Part shown: one piece after another, positions 59,014 through 64,000 of the stretch
How the letters are laid out: each line of letters begins with the position of its first letter
How positions within the stretch are numbered: the first letter of the stretch is position 1
Assembly: GCA_032622095.1 (NCBI GenBank)
Contig: CP136065.1
Span: 42,879,503-42,943,502, forward strand
Length of the DNA stretch: 64,000 nt
Source of the DNA: Siphonodentalium dalli
Taxonomy: Eukaryota > Mollusca > Scaphopoda > Gadilida > Siphonodentaliidae
Direction: 5' to 3'
The notes under the pieces: generated by a model
What the model was told of the DNA's origin: nothing
Database searches by the model: none
Seen by the model: the letters and a program-made list of their open reading frames with translations, nothing else
Program-made: the position numbers and the translations under genes

Positions 59014-59166
59014 CTGTCATGTGGACTGTTTTTTATGGAGATGTAACGGTGAGGTAAGTGGACATAACTTGTGTAAAACCCGAAGGGTTTTACATACAAG
59101 TTATGACCACTTACCTCACCTTTACATCTCCATAAAAATAGTCCACATGACAGTTAATCCTTATAT
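59001..59166. mobile_element. 166-bp near-perfect palindrome inserted in the LINE
   Basis: ATATAAGGATTAACTGTCAT at 59001 is mirrored to 59166. The fold continues through AAGTGG...CATAACTTGT and closes on GTAAAACCC-GAA-GGGTTTTAC. Only a few mismatches are seen over ~80-bp arms. It sits in the middle of a LINE coding frame, so it moved or was copied after the LINE arrived. No transposase, and no sure target duplication (possibly TTAT). Confidence 0.85.
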
Positions 59167-59516
59167 TTATATACATTTAGCGAAAAAGCCACTTTTGTAA
59201 ATTTATTTAAATCGAAAAGTGTATCGTGACAAGATCAGCCCAAAATACCCAATAGCACCCTTGGCAAAAGTTAATAGGAACAATTTCTCTTCATATTGAA
59301 ACCCGATGATGTATTAAGTCAGTCCTGCGCGAGTCCAAATGCGCCCAAAACATTACGCGTTCGTCTTTCCAAACCTAATGACGTATCGATGGTGTTATTA
59401 GCTTGGTGTTATGAGGCGTTGCGCATTCACCGAGAAATAACTGCAACTAGCCACGTGGGCGCCGACCAATCAGAATGCTGGATTTAGTGATGACAACACT
59501 TAGTGTGTAAATATAT
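59167..59516. other. Remaining inserted DNA within the LINE
   Basis: About 350 bp that does not belong to ORF2 separates the palindrome from the resumption of the LINE frame near 59517. It may be part of the same insertion as the palindrome or an older one. It has no recognised motif. Confidence 0.6.
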
Positions 59517-60341
59517 GTAAATGACTTGTTTCAAAGAGGTGGCATATTACACACAGAACAATCTTTATTCGAATGTTATCATATACGTACAGATTTTCTG
59601 ACAATGAACAGCATCCGCCAACAAATAATAGCTATGTCACAAAAGCTCAACCAACCCTTATTTCGTATTGAAAGCCCTTTCCTTCCAAGTAATTTTGTTA
59701 TCCCATTGAACAATACTCATGGTGGACAGGACTTCTACAAAATTTTAAATTCAATGAATATCGTACCAAAATCCCATACAAAATGGCAGGCTGAATTTGA
59801 GGATAATGACATTCAATGGGAAAACTACAACCGGCTTGCTTTCACCACGACGCCTGACACGAAAATGTGGTGGTTGCAATATAGAATTAATCATAGAATA
59901 CTTTCCACAAAGAAATTTCTTAAAATGGTCAACCTAGAACAAAATGATTTATGTAATCGCTGCGGCACAACATCTGAAGATATATCCCATATTTTTTGGG
60001 ACTGTCCGCTTGTAAAAAACTTTATAAATGATGTTACTATTTGGTGCAAATCAAATGGTATCGCCTTGTTAGCCACAAGAAAGATTGCAATTCTTGGATC
60101 CCTATCAATGGGCGGTAACTCTATGATGAATCTGTTTTGGCTACTGATAAAACAATACATACACAAAACTAAATTTAATCCTGATATGTTATCACTAAAA
60201 TCCTTTCTATCAGATCTACAATCTAGATATTTACAGGAGAAATTGTTGGCACAGTGCCAAATGAAATTACCCTCTTTTGAGAAAAACTGGTTTTTAATCA
60301 TTGAAGCTCTTAACAAAACGTCAGAAGCAAACAAACCATGA
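59517..60341 (+). pseudogene. LINE ORF2, C-terminal zinc-knuckle region
   Basis: The frame resumes as VNDLFQRGGILHTEQSLFE, which joins smoothly to the GIIY before the insertion. It continues with WLQYRINHRILSTKKFL and a CX2C...HX4C knuckle (LCNRCGTTSEDISHIFWDC), the family's usual nucleic-acid-binding C-terminus. It ends at the stop 60339-60341. No frame lesion is seen in this segment. Confidence 0.9.
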
Positions 60342-60782
60342 TGTATCAAAATATCGTTCCCACCAAAACCCAAGTTTACCTCTCCAACTCACAAGTATTG
60401 ACCAGAGGAATAAGTGCCGAAAAACCGCCGAGTTGACCCACCAGAAAGGGAAACAACTTATTTCAACATCAATCAAAATCCCATTATACTCAGCAAAGAG
60501 CTATATATACACAATTAATATCTTATAAGCATTGAACCTACCGATATTAGCTCTTTGACTAAACATATGTCTAACATAGCTTGCGGGACCCATACCAGAA
60601 ACGTGTATAATTATAAACTTGTCGCGATGAGTGAAAGAGCATGTGAGCGAAAGGATGTATGCAAGTTACTGATAGACTGGGGATGAAAGAGTTAGTGTGT
60701 GATCTTTTTTTGCAAATCTTGTTACAATATTTATATACATTTAATCTTGATCAATAAAAACTTTAAAAAAAAAAAAAACAAA

Positions 60783-60995
60783 CATATTTGATTCGAGTCG
60801 ATGAACCCACCCATCAAAGCTCAGAGTGATCAGATATCGATTTTTGAAGTTGGTTATATCTCGAGATGTGCAATTATTTGTGGCCCAGAATACCGACGGT
60901 TTTGGGCAAAATTGCGGATGAAGATGGATAACTCTAAAATTAAGTGGAAATACGGCCAAATTTCGCGATACTCAAGTAATAATAAGGACATATTT
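60783..60995 (-). repeat. Inverted copy of part of the 41766-42196 MITE
   Basis: TTTGATTCGAGTCGATGAAC, CACCCATCAAAGCT and GATCAGATATCGAT, and further on GTGGCCCAGAAT... GCGGATGAAGAT, match 42000-42130 in reverse complement. It directly abuts the LINE poly(A), so the LINE may have inserted next to or into it. The TTAA ends are not seen. Confidence 0.7.
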
Positions 60996-62781
60996 CGTTG
61001 AACAAAATATTGATAAATAACCTTTTTGGGGAATTTTTATTCCATGGATGACAGTGGTTCGCATTATTTTGTTGCAATTAATCGGTTCTGACAACTAAAC
61101 CTTATTTTGAAGAGATTTTGTTGTTGATGTTGAAATACACAAAACAAAGAAACATTTTTTAACAAAAATTGTTATTTCTTATTTTTTTTCCTGGGTTTCG
61201 TTTCTCTCTAGAAGATGGGGATAGGTGTATTTTGTCTGCCTCAGTTGTTGTAATTCTTGTTCTGTTCTCCATCAATTTTGTTCTGTTCTTTTTTGAATTC
61301 TTCCATATTTTTTAACATCAATTCCTGCCATTTCAGGGTTGCTGAATTTTCCTCATCTTGTGTGGGCGACACCGGCCTCTCTTGGTATCTCGGCATCGCA
61401 GAGACGGAGGTGGTAGTTTCCGTCCCTGTTGGAGACTGGCTGGGTGGTGTTGCCAACTCCACATCGAAGACAGCGGCGGGGACGTCCAGGTGGCGTCAGT
61501 GTCCTTGTTGTCGCTGTCAACGTATTTTCGAATTTTCTCTCGGCGAACACCTTATATTCCTTTAAAGTGTTCTTCGTGCACAAGAGTGCTTTGGCTCGGA
61601 ATTGTGGAGCGTAATTTCTGCATGAAATCGACGGGAAAAGAAATGAGTGACTCTCCCATTTTACAAGCATGACTTACATGTACGTCAATAATGGTGCCGC
61701 TTCAAGAAAACAAGAACCACTTATTTTTCCCTGTGTTTTACTTTCGTATTTATTGATTCCCTTGTTCAAACGTATTAATGGCGCGGATGGTCTGTCTCCT
61801 GTGATTCTCAATCATCGACATCCTGGTCTGTTCAAACTTGAACATATTTACGAAAAATCATTTCTATTAATTTTGCTAACTACTATTCAAATCGACGTGT
61901 ACTTCTTACAGTTGTGTTATATCTTATTATATATATCGTATAATAGATGTTGTTAAGCAGACACATGTGAAGTTGATACTTGACCAACATTTCCACAAAT
62001 GTCGCTCCTTGTTGCGTATCTTGATAATATCGGCGAATTGTATTACGAATTTACTATCTACAGTTCATCAGACAAACAAGTCGTTAAAACGTGATTATTG
62101 TCATGACATTGTGGCATCCTAAATATATATAAACATTTTCACTCTATATATATATCAATTCTAAAACTTACAAATTAGTGAGAAAATGTGGCTTTTGACT
62201 TCCAAGCGACGAAAGACGCTTGTTAATATTTTGAGGAGCGGAAATTATTGGTTTTATATAGCTATTTCTTAGGTATTTTGTGATCATACACTGGTTGAAC
62301 CATGGTGCTACCATGCAGTATAAGAAAAATGAGAGATATGAACATGAAAATCAGTTGGGCACGGTGTGAGATAAATTTGAAATCTGAACATGAAAATCGC
62401 AAAATCTTATAGGATATACATGTAGACTGGCCTCAAGCTTTCCAAGTGTTGGAAATTTCCAACCTGAGACCCCCACTATTGGCTAAGGTTGTCAAACAGA
62501 TGACCATTTAAGTTCACAAGTAATAGGAAAATAATGCTTTCTTAAACTAATTAGCAGTAGTTGACTGGCCATGCTGGTCACGCGGGGACCAGGACACAAG
62601 CTTCGCAGAGGTCCCCTAAAATGGGCGAAATATGTTGATTTTAATGAGGGAACGGGTGCGAATATGTCAATTGATACGTATTTTAAACAAATAACGACAC
62701 GATCATCACAATAGAGGTCTGTTCTATCAATTATATATGCACCGAGTTCACTTGGTGCAAATCAAACGGCGATAATTAAAC
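60996..62781. other. Mostly unassigned DNA
   Basis: Apart from the minus-strand frames at 61241-61661 I see nothing nameable. Confidence 0.4.
61241..61661 (-). pseudogene. Possible gene remnant with coding-like C-terminus, unrecognised
   Basis: On the minus strand an ATG at 61661 gives a 36-codon frame (MGESLISFPVDFMQKLRS at its start). In the same direction 61241-61462 gives 73 codons starting MELATPPSQSPTGTETT and ending in a charged helix (LMLKNMEEFKKEQNKID). The middle has higher GC content than its surroundings. A Ser/Thr/Pro-rich linker followed by a basic-acidic helix recalls the C-termini of Myb/SANT-like proteins encoded by Harbinger-type transposons or domesticated copies; this is only a resemblance. 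Stops separate the parts, so it is either broken or split by unrecognised introns. Confidence 0.25.
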
Positions 62782-63024
62782 ATTCTCGTGTGCCAGAAGG
62801 ACTCCTTAAAGTTGTGAATAAGATGAAGAATATTTATTAGATGTTGTTTAACAAGTCAAATAATATAATTTGATTGACTTGTTAAATAACATCTAATGAA
62901 TATTCTTCATCTTATTCACAACTAACTAATGAATAATATTATTTGATTGACTTGTTAAATAACATCTAATAGATATTCTTCATCTTATTCACAACTTTAA
63001 GGAGTCTTTCTGGCACACGAGAAT
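62782..63024. mobile_element. 243-bp palindromic element with duplicated right arm
   Basis: The left arm ATTCTCGTGTGCCAGAAGGA... (62782 to about 62866) is the reverse complement of the right arm ending CTGGCACACGAGAAT at 63024, with about three mismatches in 80 bp. The inner half of the right arm (TTGATTGACTTGTTAAATAA and onward) is present twice in tandem, at about 62870 and 62943. No coding frame and no clear target duplication. Confidence 0.82.
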
Positions 63025-63260
63025 ATTATAGTCAATTCAATGTCAAATCGCGCCTTTCGCCGGAAAGCAGATGGGAACAGCCCGGACGAAGTCGGGCCCA
63101 CCAGCCAGTGTAATAAAAAGCGAGACAGCTGAAGAATGTATGTATAACACGAGAAACTGGAACACGTGGTATATGGAAGTATCCAAATTTCCCACATGGA
63201 ATTTGAAAGCTAGTTTATATTATAATTATATTATAATTTCTATTTGTGGCTAATAATATG

Positions 63261-63643
63261 GCTGAATAGGTCACTCTCACCGGTTTTCTGTGATAAAGTT
63301 ACCCAGTTTCCTGAAATTGTGATAAAGTTACCCAGGTTGGAGAAGAATGTGATAAAGTTACCCAGGTTAATAATAGTTCATGTTTAGCAACAAATTATTG
63401 ATTTTTGTGATCAATATGACGAACTACAGTACTAATATGTCTTAATTTATGCTTGATAAGGGCTATTACTTGCCAAAACTGAACAATATTTCCCTCTGTC
63501 ACTTTTAAATCGAGTTGATATTGTCAGATTTGCTTAACCTGGGTAACTTTATCACAATTCTCACCAACCTGGGTAACTTTATCACAAAATTAGGAAACTG
63601 GGTAACTTTATCACAGAAAACCGGTGAGAGTGACCTATTCAGC
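63261..63643. mobile_element. 383-bp MITE with ~107-bp TIRs and exact 9-bp TSD (Mutator-like)
   Basis: The ends GCTGAATAGGTCACTC and GAGTGACCTATTCAGC are perfect complements, and the arms stay complementary for about 107 bp with few mismatches. AATAATATG lies directly outside both ends (63252-63260 and 63644-63652), an exact 9-bp target-site duplication. A 9-bp duplication with long TIRs is characteristic of Mutator-like (MULE) elements. Each arm contains three copies of GTGATAAAGTTACCCAG, 32-33 bp apart, which could be binding sites for the transposase. The 150-bp centre has no coding capacity, so an autonomous relative elsewhere must supply the transposase. Confidence 0.9.
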
Positions 63644-63652
63644 AATAATATG

Positions 63653-64000
63653 ATCTTGGTGGCGTTACCATTTCTGACTATAGTTTTCTTGTGTATCAAT
63701 TGGCACAGTGGAATACTGCGCATTCGTTTTAGCTACAATATGGCTGTTTTAGTACGAATACTGTAACGGCGAACACGAAAAAAAACGCGCCTATGACAAC
63801 AGCTAAAAATAGACTCGATGTTTACAATAACAGGATTGATTTCAGCTGATATATTCCATATAAAGTGGTGCGTAGTATATCAAAATGTAGGATTTGACAC
63901 ATGGAATGTAATGCTGTCCGAATGGCTCCACCACCCAGTGAAATTGTTGCATAAATTCGCTCAAAGAGAGAGCGCTACTTTTTCTCGTAAAAAATAGAAT
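63653..64000. other. Unassigned DNA to the window end
   Basis: No gene or repeat recognised. Confidence 0.4.

Larger units (their letters stand above)
56023..60779 (+). mobile_element. Tx1/L1-type LINE, nearly full ORF2, inactive, with inserted DNA
   Basis: The element carries, in order, an apurinic-type endonuclease, a reverse transcriptase and a C-terminal zinc-knuckle region. A ~430-bp 3' UTR follows, with AATAAA at 60753-60758 and a poly(A) tail at about 60765-60778. It is broken by one in-frame stop (56845-56847), a frameshift near 57978, a frameshift near 58730 and a ~510-bp insertion (59001 to about 59516). Without the insertion ORF2 would be about 1,270 codons, the usual size for the clade. 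Retained active-site motifs and a preserved poly(A) suggest moderate age. Confidence 0.92.

Noticed and set aside
59891..60373. Minus-strand 160-codon frame
   Set aside because: It is the antisense shadow of the LINE ORF2 C-terminal region.

Overview
The window is AT-rich nuclear DNA from an animal, most likely a marine invertebrate and probably a mollusc or another lophotrochozoan. It shows no operons or bacterial-style coding density. It carries an exon of a fucolectin-type (F5/8 type C, FTP) lectin with consensus splice sites, a Tx1/L1-type LINE, the 3' half of a CR1/jockey-type LINE, two tRNA-derived SINEs and many MITE-like inverted-repeat elements. The species assignment is an inference from repeat style, not from an identified orthologue. 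Almost everything that can be named here is a mobile element or a repeat.

Layout. 1-6158: a 5,040-bp tandem duplication with no mismatch seen over the 1,118 bp where both copies are in the window. It contains a nested ~620-bp satellite (about 3411-4900) and an unrecognised ORF (1633-2229) broken by one in-frame stop. 6148-7400: short diverged repeats. 7801-10649: a 2.85-kb foldback element with ~1-kb inverted arms and a candidate 8-bp target-site duplication. 11247-11477 (minus): the lectin exon, the only host coding exon I can support well. 11560-14705: diverged repeats and a ~43-bp minisatellite. 17060-18772: two MITE families with TTAA ends. 20200-20970: an iterated GGAGATACGAC motif. 23369-25165: an inverted-repeat element and a complete SINE with its target duplication. 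26461-27843: 5'-truncated CR1-like LINE. 28160-33702: low-copy repeat mosaic. 35560-39640: large diverged direct repeats. 41766-48627: further TTAA MITEs, a second SINE and Helitron-like end motifs. 48980-49292: an inverted-repeat element packed with TGTCGC words. 49430-55990: largely unrecognised DNA. 56023-60779: a nearly complete but dead Tx1-like LINE, interrupted by a perfect-ended palindrome and other DNA. 62782-63643: two further palindromic elements, one flanked by an exact 9-bp direct repeat and probably Mutator-like.

No genes act together as a pathway. The coherent themes are families of non-autonomous elements: (i) TTAA-bounded, piggyBac-like MITEs in three sequence families, one carrying two long hairpins per copy; (ii) a foldback/MULE-like family whose ends carry iterated GTGATAAAGTTACCCAG words, seen at 63261-63643 and, in degraded form, inside the 7801-10649 foldback; (iii) two LINE clades plus SINEs. 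All homology statements rest on reading the sequence and on memory of the families; no database search was possible.
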